From Piscicola geometra (lineage: Eukaryota > Annelida > Clitellata > Hirudinida > Piscicolidae): 64,000 nt of DNA. Shown piece by piece: positions 49,456-62,400 of the stretch. Positions within the stretch are counted from its first letter, which is position 1, and the number at the start of each line of letters is the position of its first letter. Under the pieces are notes generated by a model. It did not search any database and was not told the origin of the DNA. It saw nothing but the letters and a program-made list of their open reading frames with translations. Where the stretch lies: NCBI GenBank assembly GCA_943735955.1, contig OX030957.1:8639844-8703843 (forward strand), written 5' to 3'. The translations under genes were made by a program, and so were the position numbers.

Positions 49456-50102
49456 TCCAGTCAGACTATAGGCTATGTTCTTAAAAACTATTGGGGCACC
49501 ACAGTAAGACCTCCAACCAGTTTCCTCCATTCCTTTTGATTTTCTGATAGTCTCAAACAGCCCTTGAGTTCAAACCTTATCCACTCCACTATATTGTTCT
49601 ACTATCTTTCCTTTGTCTGCTTCTTTTTGTGCTCCCTGGTCAGTGATTTGAAGATAATTACAACACCACCATATATAATGTTGTGATGCTGAAGATGCTG
49701 TATTGGTAAAGACAATGATTCTGTGGCAATGACTATCATAGTGATGTGGGTGAGGTGAAGGGTGATTGAATTATTTTTTAATGTTGGTTGTTTTTTAAAT
49801 ATTTTCTAAATAAAACAATAAACATGTGTTTTATTTTATTTAATATTTAATACTCATCAAGAAGCAGCAGAAAACTTAATGATTAAAGTGAGGAATCAAC
49901 AACAACCAAGTCAAATTTATTCAAATCTTATTTCCAGATTAAAAGAAAAAAATAGAGCAAACATTAGATTAAAGTTTTAAATTTCAATCTTTTAGTTTTA
50001 AGGATCACGTATTCTTTTTTAAAGATTATTTCATTAAAGACTTTTTATAATCACGATCAAGAACCAGCAAACAATTTTATAGTTAAAGTGACGAAACAAC
50101 AA

Positions 50103-50437
50103 CAGCCAAGTCAAATTTATTCAAATGCTATTTCGAGATTGAACGAAAAAAATATAGCAAACATTAGATAAAAGTATTAAATTTTATTCTTAAAGTTTCA
50201 AGGATCACGTATTAATCACGTATTTTTTCTTGAAAAGTAATTTTTTGAAGATTTTTGTCCTGAAGACTTTTTATCCGGAAATTTTTAACCGGAGGACTTT
50301 TTATCCGGAGGACTTTTTATCCTGAGGACTTTTTATCCGGAGGACTTTTTATCCGGAGGACTTTTTATCCGGAGGACTTTTTATCCGGAGGACTTTTTAT
50401 CCGAGGACTTTTTATCCGGAGGACTTTTTATCCTAGA
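50103..50437. repeat. outer 16-bp array with adjoining unique segment, right arm
   Basis: About 150 bases of unique sequence, also present at 48,240-48,400, then about 11 copies of GGAGGACTTTTTATCC. The whole is the inverse of the left outer arm. It ends just before the piggyBac transposase remnant. Confidence 0.9.
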
Positions 50438-50701
50438 ACCAAAAAAAACTGTTAGGAATTACAAGTAATAAAATTTTTTCATATTAGTGTTAGGTTACAA
50501 AACAAGGGAAAATTATTTATATACAAATTTTTTCCCAATAAAGGTTGAAAATGAGCCAAAACATATTTGATGCCAATTGGCATCACCATGCACTTCCCAG
50601 TGAATCGAACACATTTTTTATATATTTATATATATTGTTTAACTTGTACAAAAAAACATTTTTTAAAAGTTTTTAAACAATATTATTGTTAAAAATTGTT
50701 G

Positions 50702-51589
50702 TTATTCAGTGTGAAAACGTTTGAAACAGTTTTTCTCCTTCGTAAAGCATAAACATATTTGGCATTTTTCACATCGAACGCGGGATTGACCATTGCAACC
50801 AGGTAAACGACAGCGAAGTCTTTCAGTAGCCCAAGTTGGCCAATGGCTAGTTCCATCTGTGCGAACCTCAGCAATTGGCAAATACTGTCCTTGTCGTCCC
50901 TTCTTCGTGATTTGAATTTGACTCTCCAAGCTTGGCCGACCTGCAGATCTCTTTTTGCTTATGCCTTTGCTTGCTTTACATAAACCTACAATAGAAAGAA
51001 AGCAAAAAATAAATGTATAGTAATTATTTATATCATCTAGTTGAAACAAGTTTCCGTCTTATTGTTTACCTTCTGCGATTTCGCCATTCCAGTATCTTCT
51101 GGTACTTGGTAAGACTACCAAGGACATCCCCATGGATATGCCCAGAAACTTTTCTAGTTCCGGAACAGTTAGCTACAGTGGTTTTTCAGAACGAGTTTGA
51201 GCAGAGTAAAGATTACTCTGCTCAACTATATGTTCTTTTAGTGTAGTTGAAAAAAATAATTCAAAAAAATGAGTAGGAGATTTCAAGTCCAGGATGTGAG
51301 AACCTAGACTCTCATCTCCTGAAAATGGTATTCTTCTGTCTGTTTCATTTTTTGTAGTTTTCCACAACAGTTTTCGTTTTGTTTTAGCTTTCATTTGTGT
51401 GCTAGTTAAAGGCATGTCTTCAACGTCACTGCTTTCTTCAGAACTTTCATCATTGTTTATAGGAGGCTTGTAGTCTTCATTCCTCTCATTGTCATCAGAC
51501 AGCTAACTGTCATCGCTTTCAATATAAATTGTTCTTGCAACTGTTTTAGTCCTCGATCCTTTTTTTCCTTGAAATGATTGAACATTCAT
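50702..51589 (-). pseudogene. piggyBac transposase, internally deleted
   Basis: Exon 1 (51071-51589 region, ending at donor GTAAAC) starts MNVQSFQGKKGS with an acidic N-terminus. It then shows the PGBD pattern: HFFELFFSTTLKEHIVEQSN, ELEKFLGISMGM and STRRYWNGEIAE. Two in-frame TAG codons interrupt it (51,503-51,505 and 51,173-51,175). After an 85-base intron, exon 2 (50702-50985, minus) encodes the C-terminal tail with GRPSLESQ, HWPTW and a Cys-rich zinc-binding end (RCRLPGCN, RCEKCQICLCF, NCFKRFH). The catalytic Asp core expected between the two parts (several hundred residues) is absent. The reading phase across the intron is conserved. Confidence 0.85.
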
Positions 51590-52041
51590 GTTTACAATCT
51601 AAAAAATCCAAAAACTCAAAATGATTAAGTTGTTTTCACTGATTTATATATTAGAAATAAAGCCCCGAGAGCTGCATGGTGATGCCATTTGGCATCGCAT
51701 ATTCATGTCTCAATCATAAACAAACCATTCGTCCTATCACTATGAAATAAATTTATTTATCAAGACAAATGATACGATTATCTAAAAAAAATTTTTTTAC
51801 TACTCAGATGTTAAAGAAAAACTTGTGAAACAGCGCTAAAGTAGTTGATATAAGCTCGATTTCCGGAAGTGCATAGATGAGAAATATAAACATAGATGAT
51901 AAAAAAAATATTCAAATTAAACGCTCTAGGGCGTTTACTATCTAAAAAAATTATCTAATGATTTATTTTGGCATTTTGAACTTCATGAAAAAGCATAGAA
52001 GTAGTGATGCCAATTGGCATCACTATGCAGTAGAGGGTTAA

Positions 52042-53449
52042 TTTTTAGTTTTCAAGTTGTGTTGGTGTATTATGAAACCTTTTTTTTATGGTGGAAAACC
52101 ATCATGCGCCAACCCAGTGGTTCATTCTTCACCTTCTAGCAAGACAATGTCATCGAATCATGCATCAATCTATTGACTCATTAAATTCCACTATTTTGTT
52201 TTTTATCCATCAAATAAATTGTAATTTATGCATCTATCTATCAATCAGCATCATTTGTTCGTTCATCAAGTCACGCTATTCTTCCATTCATGATTCCGCA
52301 CATTATTTGTGTGGTATGATCCATCCATCTAGTTATCTTCATGTTGCTTTGCATCTTGCAATCTATTTATCTCTTCATTCTTAAATCTGTTAATCTTCTA
52401 TCTATTCTTTCTTCAATATTCTTATTAAATTTAAATTATAATGATAATCAATATTTATATTTATATTATCGTCTTTTTTCCCAAGTACCCATCCTAAGCG
52501 AGTTTTACAAGGCCACAAAACTAACCGGGTGTGAGGGATGACCGTCTTTAAACACCCTCTCTCACTTCGCCCATCCCTGCATACATACATATCTTTCCAA
52601 GCACGTTTTTGTTCCAATGTTTGTCCATTAAAAGTGCGTAAAGCATAATGGCGTGGTCGTCGTTAAAGCAACTTCCATTTCTTTTTACAGCGACTTACAT
52701 GATTTAAATGCGCTACAAACAATTTGAAATTATTTTTTAAACGAATAACAATTTTGAATAGGTTTTTATTGTGGCTTCAAAGTTAACTTAAGAAAACATT
52801 CGGGCTTGCGTGTGTTTCAAAAAACTTCTAGAATAGTCGTAAAAACAACATTAAAGCGTCACGAAGAGCACATATCAAGTTTAAAAGAAAAAAAGTCCCT
52901 TGGCGTGAAAACTAAACGTATTTAAAGGCAAAAAGAATAAAGAAACACATGTCGGAGAGTTTTGCAAGGTTTTCACTGACTGAGCAATGATGAGCGAAGG
53001 CGTGACAAATGAACCAGTTTTAACGTTTGCCGAAAAGAATTAACCACAACTATTTGGTTAACTTCAACGTCCAATAGTGTGTCGATTTATCTTTGAGTTG
53101 ATACCAAGTTTGCATCTTCTGGAACTCCTAAATCACCTCCAAACATGGTAATCACAAGAGAAACATCTACTCTTTTTTAATCACTGATTTTTAATAAATA
53201 TTTAAGATGTGAATGAAGGTCTCAAAAAAAGTAAATAAATTTTTTTTGAAAACTCATAAATGTGGAAAAATACTAAATTGCATGGATTTTATTTCAAACC
53301 AATAACCAACCCGGAATATAAATAAATAATATAAGTCATAAATTGTTATCAAATGTAACTTTAAATAATTAAATTAAAACATGAACAGTGTGAAAGCAAC
53401 GAGTAGATTTCACTAATTTCTTTAACAAGATTAGCGTATAAAATCCTAC
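52042..53449. other. DNA right of the piggyBac element
   Basis: Mixed AT-rich sequence with TATC/CATC-biased low complexity at 52,100-52,470. No exon with good splice sites was found. Confidence 0.45.
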
Positions 53450-53498
53450 CTGTGAGAATGAAGGTGAAGATGATTTGGACTTTGGTGGAAAGGTACAT
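53450..53498 (-). CDS. candidate signal-peptide first exon
   Basis: On the minus strand an ATG at 53,498 opens a 16-codon hydrophobic frame (MYLSTKVQIIFTFILT) ending in phase 1 at a GTAGGA donor. This is what a secretory protein's first exon looks like. The phase fits the candidate exon at 43,088 and the CUB exons, which lack a start, but the distance (25 kb) makes the link tentative. Confidence 0.35.
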
Positions 53499-53933
53499 GG
53501 TGCCTTTTGCAGTAACTATTTGTTGTTCAAAGTCAAAAATAAAAATGAGTCAGTTTCTTTTTTATTCATGATCTGTAAAATTGAAAATTGATTAATACCA
53601 AAAGATTCTTTATTTCAGATACCGTTCAGAATTAAAAAAAAACTTTTCACAACTAATTGAATAGATTTTCAAATTGCATGTTAATTTATAGATAGAATAT
53701 ACAATTTATTTTAAAATTTCATTACTCACCATATTGATAAAACCCTTCAACACTTTTCCAAAAAAAATGTTTACTTCTATTTTTTTCCAATTAAATGTAC
53801 ATTTCACAAAATTTTATTTAATTTTCACTGAAACCTTCTGCTTCAATAGACGTGTGACACAGCAAGACGGATTCTTTTCATTCGCCGAGATCTTCGATGC
53901 TTCATCTTTAAAGTTCTCGGCGCATGAGTTGTG

Positions 53934-55500
<1,567 letters not shown>

Positions 55501-55509
55501 TTAAAAAAT

Positions 55510-55630
55510 CTGGAACCGGGTATAGGTTTTTGGGACGGGAACGGGAACAGGAAACAACCTTCAAATCGGGAACGGGAAAATACGGGAACGGGAATCAACC
55601 TTCAAATCGGGAACGGGACAAAGCGGGAAT
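55510..55630. repeat. GGGAACGGGAA-type minisatellite
   Basis: Three to four irregular units with GGGAACGGGAA and CAACCTTCAAATC, leading into SINE copy B. Confidence 0.65.
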
Positions 55631-55631
55631 A

Positions 55632-55745
55632 AAAGTCATAGCCTATGGGTTACTAGGGCATCGGTTGTACTCGAACCTAGGAACATTGACTGTTACTCAA
55701 GCCGAAAGTTGTTACTCACTCGGATACCCATTTGCTTGAATTACC
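55632..55745 (-). repeat. SINE family S2, copy B (head only)
   Basis: About 110 bases similar to the tRNA-like heads of copies A and C (shared TACTAGGGCATCGGTTG, ACCTAGGA, CAAGCCGAAAG, ACTCGG). The 3' conserved domain with AACCCGAACGGG is missing. Confidence 0.7.
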
Positions 55746-56659
55746 GACTTAATGTGTTCAATTACAATATTTTCACAGATCAATAAAACAGAGGGTTCAG
55801 AAGAATTTTCAAGCAGCAAATATTTGATCAATTGTGCTTTTATCCACATAAATTATAAAATTCCCACAGTAAATACAATAAAGACTGTAAATAATAAATA
55901 TTTCAAAATTATATAAGGGTTTACAATTGTGGGGTTAAGATTGAATAAAGGTGTATAATTGTTGATCACAATGTTCAACCTATTGCTTTTATGTGCTACC
56001 TATTGCTTCTTGCACTTTCTTATCAGCTCTCTGAAGCTGCACCAAAAGGTTTTTAAGGTTTTTTAAAGTTTGAAATGAATTTTATTTTAAAAAAGCTTTT
56101 CACCCAAATAAATTTTTTTCTATGAAATTTTTTTTTTAATGTGTACGGGGAAGTTGCACAAGATGCTACGATTTTTACAAGTATTCATAGCTCAATTGTA
56201 TAGCCATTAACGTAAATTAAAATTTACCCATCCAATATATTTTTCTTTGTCTAACTATATCAACTTTAACATAAGAAATATATATAAAAAGATGAATTTA
56301 TTAACCTCAAACATGAACACTCAAAAATTTCATCTTGAGCAACTGGGTTCTCAAGATGAAATGTTTAGTTACCTAGGATGAAATCATATTGTATGTCACA
56401 AAAATTTTAGTTTAAACTTTTTACTTATTATCAGACTATCTTATTTATCTAAAAAATGTTTCTTTCGCTCACATAAAAATAATCATTCAAAAAATCTTTA
56501 GTCTTTCAGTGCCTTCTCAAAAGCGTCATTAAATGTCTTTTAAAAACACTCTAAATTTTTTTTATAAATTTTTAAATTCCATTTTTGAAGTAAATTTGAA
56601 ATAACATAAGTTAAGATCGCTTTACCTAGAGATTATTTATTTCTTTTGCACTTTATTTT
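55746..56659. other. AT-rich DNA
   Basis: No gene recognised; may include the 3' side of the CAP pseudogene. Confidence 0.45.
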
Positions 56660-57097
56660 TAGCTTCAACCATTGTTTCCAGATTCTCAAGTTTTTGCACC
56701 ATGCTCCACTACATCTCAGCAAGTTTGATTTCGCCCAGACCACTTTTAAAATGAAATAATAAATAAAATATACATTAAAAAAAGTTTTTTTCAAAACTGG
56801 CCCCAATTATAATTATATAATCATATTTAAAAGTAATCAGAGAATATAAATAAATAAGTTAAGTATAGTTTTTCGATAAGTATAGAATAAAACTAAATGA
56901 CTGAATACCTTTCAATCCCTATTTTTTAGAAAAAACGTTGGAATTTCGAAATTAACTATATCAAGATTTTCAAAGATTACTTAAAAGCCTCACCTGAGTG
57001 TAGTGACCGCACACATTGGAACAACTATTTGACGACTAGGTGTAGAATTTAACTTCGCTGTTCCAGCTGTTCACCACAGTATCCAATGATACATTCT
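56660..57097 (-). pseudogene. CAP-domain (CRISP/allergen-type) gene fragment
   Basis: Exon 56994-57097 encodes ENVSLDTVVNSWNSEVKFYT, a TAG stop (57,036-57,038), then SSNSCSNVCGHYTQ before a strong GTGAGG donor. CGHYTQ is the CAP signature of secreted CRISP/allergen-5-like proteins. A second piece (from 56,743 down) continues with VVWAKSNLLRCSGAWCKNL, exactly where CAP proteins have VVWA...GC. There the acceptor AG seems lost (AA precedes GTG) and the frame then shifts. The N-terminal and final parts are not found. Two independent lesions argue for a pseudogene over a sequencing error. Confidence 0.75.
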
Positions 57098-57365
57098 CTT
57101 TAATTAAAAATTACTTTTGTGTGATATGTTTTATGTATGAAAAATCGTTTTTATTGAGAGATGGTGGATAAATGTCTCAAATTATATTGATAAAACTTGG
57201 TCTTTTTAAAATTACTTCCTTTGTAATAAAAAAGAGAAAATATTTTATGCAGAAAATTTGGAACATTTATAACATAGCTGAGTTCACAGAATAAGGAATG
57301 AGAAAGTCAATTTCAATAAAAAACGTGAATGAAAAAAGTTTAAAAATTTAAAGTTTAACCACAAC

Positions 57366-57575
57366 TTGTTTGTTATTGTTGTAAATAAACTATTTAATTA
57401 CAATGAAAAACATAAAAAAACTCTTACTGTCCGTGCTGACAAACAAGTTTTGACCAAAGGTCTTGATGAGTCTCTGACTGACATCTCCAGTGCCATGGTC
57501 CCAAAGACACAGATCTGCATCCGCTTGAGCCGACAACGCCAGGTCTTCAGAGTGTGTCTGCGTGATGTGGAGTAG
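57366..57575 (+). CDS. possible 3'-terminal exon of an unidentified plus-strand gene
   Basis: A GC-rich frame ends at TAG 57,573-57,575 and is followed by AATAAA at 57,613-57,618. Residues such as DKQVLTKGLDESLTDISSAM, KTQICIRLSRQRQVFRVCLR are coding-like, while the first 20 codons are AT-rich and probably intron. The acceptor may be one of the AG dinucleotides near 57,440-57,460. The minus strand is also open here. No family recognised. Confidence 0.35.
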   Translation: MFVIVVNKLFNYNEKHKKTLTVRADKQVLTKGLDESLTDISSAMVPKTQICIRLSRQRQVFRVCLRDVE

Positions 57576-57725
57576 TTCAGAGTGTAGTTGCTTTATTATT
57601 AAAAAAACTTTTAATAAATTGACTTGCTATCTCATTAACATAGAATAATTTCGAAGTTGTAAAATTTCAGTTTTTTGAAATTGTCCGGTTTATGGTAAGT
57701 CGCTAAGTTAAAGCTCAATTATTTT

Positions 57726-58556
57726 TCATCTGTTATACAATTTTGCAATTTTATGTATTACATAAAAAATCCAGATTGATATTTCAGTTATTGGAAAAAT
57801 GAATTCATACTGAAGAATAAAATAAATAATTCGTATTTTCAATGCGCCAAGGCATGAAAATGAGGTGCCACACAGCTCTTCATTCCAATCACAGAGAAGA
57901 CTTTTAAGTTTTTCTAATTTTTCATTATTTATCTTTTTTTGGAAGCTCCAAAACTTTTGGTTAGTTATATCTTTATTCACTAATCTTGCATTTAACTTTT
58001 GGGCCGCTATTTTTTTCATCCTATCAGAGACTAATTGAGAATTCAGTCTCAAAATCTTACAATTGTTATCAGTTAATTCACTAGTTAATAACTTTAGTTG
58101 ATTTTTATTTGGTTCAAATTTAATATTAATTACTTTTGACTTATGCAAATCTTTTTGTTATCACTTAAGGTTTTTAATAGCTTTTTTTACTCTAGTGGGA
58201 ATTTTTATCTCTTTTGTTAAAGTTTTTAATAGAATAATGACCATTTAGTTTCTTAAGCAACTCATACTCAGAGATTTGCGTTTTAATATTTTTTTCATTT
58301 CGTTTATACGTTTATTATTTAAATGAAGATTCAAACTCACTTTTTTGGAGTCAGTGTCTATTACAGCTATATTTTCAGTTTGTATCTCAACAGTTCTAAA
58401 AATTTTAGCAAAACTGTTGATAGAAAAAACGTTTTGCACATTCAAAGTATTAGCAAATTCTTTATTTAAAAAAAAAGCTAAATTGTTACATCTATTTACT
58501 TTATTACTTCTAATAAGCTTCTTTTTTTCTCCCAGACAAACTATTTTACTCCACAT
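57726..58556 (-). other. two unassigned minus-strand open frames
   Basis: Frames at 57,726-58,148 and 58,245-58,556 (140 and 103 codons) are Lys/Asn-rich and AT-rich. They contain a possible coiled-coil stretch (KFWSFQKKINNEKLEKLKS). They abut a DNA transposon and could be remnants of an element gene. No motif supports an assignment. Confidence 0.25.
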
Positions 58557-58569
58557 AGATTTAGAATTT

Positions 58570-59112
58570 CAGGGCCCGCGCTGGGTCAAAATTTTTTGGG
58601 GCCAATTTTTTTTTTAAAGTCCCATGTATAATGCGCACTTATTTATTTCCAATCACCTTTTATAAGCTTCTAGTCGGCTTCAAATCAATAAAACCACCAC
58701 ATAATAAGTGTCTTCTTCGTTTTATAATGATTCTAATTTTTAGTTTTATTTGTATAAAGTGAGCGTTAGTAATAGCTTTTTTAATATCTCTTTAATTTCA
58801 CGCTACTTTAATGACCTAACGGTATTACAAAGTATGCTATACAAGATAAGTATTATATAGATTGATATAGTCTGCACGCGAATGACCGGATTAAAACACG
58901 AGGCTAATTTTGATTGGCTCAACTTTTCAACTTTTACTCGCGACATTCTTTTAGACAAAGAAAAATCTAAAAAATGTCACAATAAAAAAAATCGAAAATT
59001 AAATTTGGATAAAAAAAATATAAAAATTCATTGGGGCCAATCAGGATTCTTTCGGGCCAATTTCGAAAAAGTGGGGCCATTGGCCCGGTGGCCCTCGACA
59101 GCGCGAGCCCAG
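58570..59112. mobile_element. 543-bp nonautonomous DNA transposon
   Basis: Imperfect 14-base terminal inverted repeats: CAGGGCCCGCGCTG on the left, CTGGGCTCGCGCTG on the right read inward (12 of 14 match). GGGCCAATTT-type words are repeated next to both ends. The interior is AT-rich without a transposase. Ends resemble hAT-type elements; a clean 8-base target duplication was not seen. Confidence 0.6.
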
Positions 59113-59328
59113 TAATTTGAATAAAGGATAGAATCACTCGAAAAATTTCAAAATGTCTTTTAGCTTAATATCAGTTAAATCATTAATTGAAAATTTTCCA
59201 AGTATTTATACCCTGCCAACTCTATAAATATAAAGCAAATCGCTATTCAAGAATCTGCAAAATAAACCAATTTATGGATGACCTTAGTTCTTACCCACAT
59301 AATAATAATAATGTCGAGCATTATTATA

Positions 59329-59545
59329 GTGGCGTATAACCCGAACGGGCTTCCAGGCCACTTAGGATGCATATTTTTATTTGCGCCTTTGGGTTACTAG
59401 GGCATTGGTTGCACTTGAACCTAGGACCTTTCATTATTGGTCAAGCCGAGAGTCGTTGCCGACTCAGCTACCCGTTCACATAGGACTAGATGGCTTAGGC
59501 TGGCAAATAATCGTTAAGACTAGCAGATTCTCGCCTGAATCGGGC
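59329..59545 (-). repeat. SINE family S2, copy C
   Basis: Shares with copy A the terminal AACCCGAACGGGCTTCCAGG block, the tRNA-like head with CAAGCCGAGAG, and an AATAATAAT tail on the low-coordinate side. Head orientation is minus. Confidence 0.8.
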
Positions 59546-59739
59546 TGATAGATTTTAAACGTTCATAAAATATATTTATAATTATCGAAATTCATTATCT
59601 TATAAAATTATTTTATTGATTTGATTTTATATATAACATTTTTAGATGATAAATTTAAAAAATAACCCCCCCCACCCACGATTGAAAAAACACACAAAAT
59701 GGGAGGTGTTAAACCTTTTATTCACAGGAAAACACATTT

Positions 59740-60970
59740 TTCAAACTTTTTTGTTTTTATATATTGTTTTATCTTTCTTGGTTAATACTTTCATTTTCAA
59801 AAATTTTTTTTTTAATTTTAAAAGGCATTATAGTTTAAGTCTTTTTCGCTTATTTCTATAAACCAGCTTTTTTAATGTTTGCTTTTTTTGAAAACTTAGT
59901 TTTATTTTTTTACTCTAGTTAAGTTTTGACTGTTTTTCGCTTGACCCGGAATCTGTCCATCTCTAGGCTGCTGGCTTTTTTATAGGATGATGGATCTACT
60001 GACTGCATTCAATTTACTAGTTTATTTAGTCTATGGTTCACTTTACCACACTGCTTCTCCATTCTACGGTTTTGAACAAGAGTGTCATTAATTTCAGAAG
60101 CCTGCTCACTGATTGGGTGCTTCATACGTAAGGCCTCTTCATTAATGTCTTAGTCCCTCTAAAACCGACTCGAGAAGAAGCTGCATAATAAAAAATAACT
60201 ACGAGACTTACTCCAAGTGCTCAACTGCTGACACCAAATGCACATGCAAGCCATAAAAAACACCACCAGAACAACTTGAAATAGGGAGGTTCCAAAACTT
60301 CTTTTACTAGAAAGCCTTGGCGATTGTTTATCTGTGGGTTTTGGCTTGAGAACTCAGTGAGATCATTAAAGTGGTGAATAGGAATAGTTGTTGTCTTGAA
60401 AAACCCCCGAATTTGTTGTTTGCGTAAAAAAACATACCAGGCAGAAGAGAAACTCATTGAATCGGTATCAGGGTATTTCTGAGCGCAAGAGCCACCAGTT
60501 GAAGACGCATGTCAGGTGCATATCCAAATACATTATTATTTTTTTCTATAAACGTTTTTTCTCACCATAAAACTTTGTAAAACCTGATATATTCTTATTT
60601 CCGTTTCAACCAATTGCAGAACTTTATTCATGCCACTGCTTAAGCCCAGTGTAGTTTGGGCGGCCCAAACATTTTTTTATAATATTTATAACATTATATT
60701 ATTTATGTATTATATTAAGTAACCTTATTATCATAAAATATGAATAAATTAAATTATCTAATGATTTCTTTTTACTTGAAAACGGTGAGGCTTAAGCCCA
60801 AATCTTCGATTTAGTTTATTGAGTGTGGGGGGGGGGGGGTTTATCAATAGTACCAACATCCAATATTAAATATTCATGAAATAATTTAGTTAACCATATT
60901 CTAATTGGACGTGAAGAATTTCTAATTTATCGATTTTTTGCCTACTTATACCTCCCCCTGACAAAGGACA
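59740..60970. repeat. interspersed repeat family R1, fuller copy
   Basis: Colinear with 680-1,005 plus 2,141-3,170 and in the same orientation, without the 1.1 kb interruption. It contains a 14-base G run near 60,828-60,841. Frames remembered on the minus strand (EPPYFKLFWWCF, ISEQASEINDTLV) are shared with the other copy but interrupted. Confidence 0.65.
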
Positions 60971-61303
60971 TATTATTACGAATGATTATAGTATGTACTA
61001 AGAAAGTTTGGAATATTCTTTCCTTAAAACTAATTGAGTTATTTAAAAAAAAGTAAATGGTATTCCATAATACTCGATTTTCTTCTATAAATTAATCATT
61101 GAAAATTATTATAAAATTAAAATTTATTTTTTCATTAACATTATTATTTTTGGTAAGCAGCGGTAAATGGGCTAAAAAAACTTCCAATTAGAATTGATAA
61201 AGAATTAAGATAGTTTATTGATGATACAAAAGAAAAAATACAAACTAATCTGCATAGTATTCTTAGAGTTACGTCATCAGTTTGTGAAAATCTTTTCACC
61301 ATT

Positions 61304-62014
61304 TCATTTACTGGAAGAAGTGCAGTAGCGGTTTTGTAAGCAGATATTCTCAAACAAGATTTGCAAACGACGATCAGATACAGTCGTCCTAAGATAAACT
61401 TTAATAAGCCGAAGTTTAGAAAATGATCTTTCTGCATCTGATGAAGTAACTGGCAGAGTCAGAGCAACATCGAGCATATAATGCAACTCGGGTTGAAGGC
61501 TTGTGGCACAAAAGAGTTCTTTCAGTTCGATACATGCAATGAGATCAGACTGATCCGCAGGTAAACTTGTTGATGTGATTTTGAGCTGTCTTTGCACAGT
61601 ATCAGCATCATTTCCATGAAGGTTGGATAATTCTGAAAGCTCGAGAGTTATTTTGTCTATCTGCATTGTTCTTTAGATAATGTGCTGAAAAAATTTACAT
61701 ATGAAAAGTGTAAAGATTTAAGAGTGTAGTTAAGGTCAAGTGGTGCTCTATTTCTTTTCAGAATTTGTGACATGTTAGTGTTATTTTGGTGGGATCTCTA
61801 TGTTCTTGGTTGATATATGAAATGTACCGTGAGATAAAGGCCCGATGGCCATCCAGAGCAAATATCATTGTCCTATGGCATTTTGAAAAATTCATTACCC
61901 CCCCACCAAAAAAACTCATCGATTTTCAAAAAATTGCAAAACCCATCAAATTGGCTTAGGGGGGGGGGGGGGCTCGAGCCCCCCTCAGCCCCCCCCCCCC
62001 TGGTTGCGCCACTG
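61304..62014 (-). mobile_element. hAT transposon fragment with one end and C-terminal transposase
   Basis: The minus-strand frame 61,304-61,666 contains LTLPVTSSDAERSFSKLRLI and YLRTTVSDRRL, the dimerisation signature at the C-terminus of hAT transposases (ZMYM/TTF-type relatives). At 61,999-62,014 the minus strand reads CAGTGGCGCAACCAGG, a typical hAT terminal sequence, followed inside by G and C runs separated by CTCGAG. The N-terminal and central transposase parts are missing and the other terminus was not found, so it is an internally deleted, dead copy. Confidence 0.75.
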
Positions 62015-62079
62015 CTTATGACAATCGGTAACGGGATGGAAAAAGAAATTTTGGAACCAAGACGGGACCGACCTCTAGC

Positions 62080-62400
<321 letters not shown>

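Larger units (their letters stand above)
45161..52037. mobile_element. piggyBac-type transposon carrying nested foldback arrays
   Basis: The ends match: CCCTCTACTGCATGA on the left and the same start read inward on the right (CCCTCTACTGCATAGTGATG). TTAA flanks both (45157-45160 and 52038-52041), which is the piggyBac hallmark. Near the right end GATGCCAATTGGCATC palindromes occur at about 52,007 and 50,570, with a variant at 51,684. The right 1.5 kb holds a piggyBac transposase without its catalytic core. The left 5.3 kb is filled by inverted 16-bp arrays and a 180-bp repeat. So this is a nonautonomous, heavily invaded copy. Confidence 0.85.

Noticed and set aside
46985..49530. Small open frames within the 16-bp arrays
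   Set aside because: Unit length is not a multiple of three; peptides are array read-through.
45184..50437. CRISPR-like appearance of the short regular repeats
   Set aside because: Units are directly adjacent with no spacers, in a eukaryotic transposon context with no cas genes.
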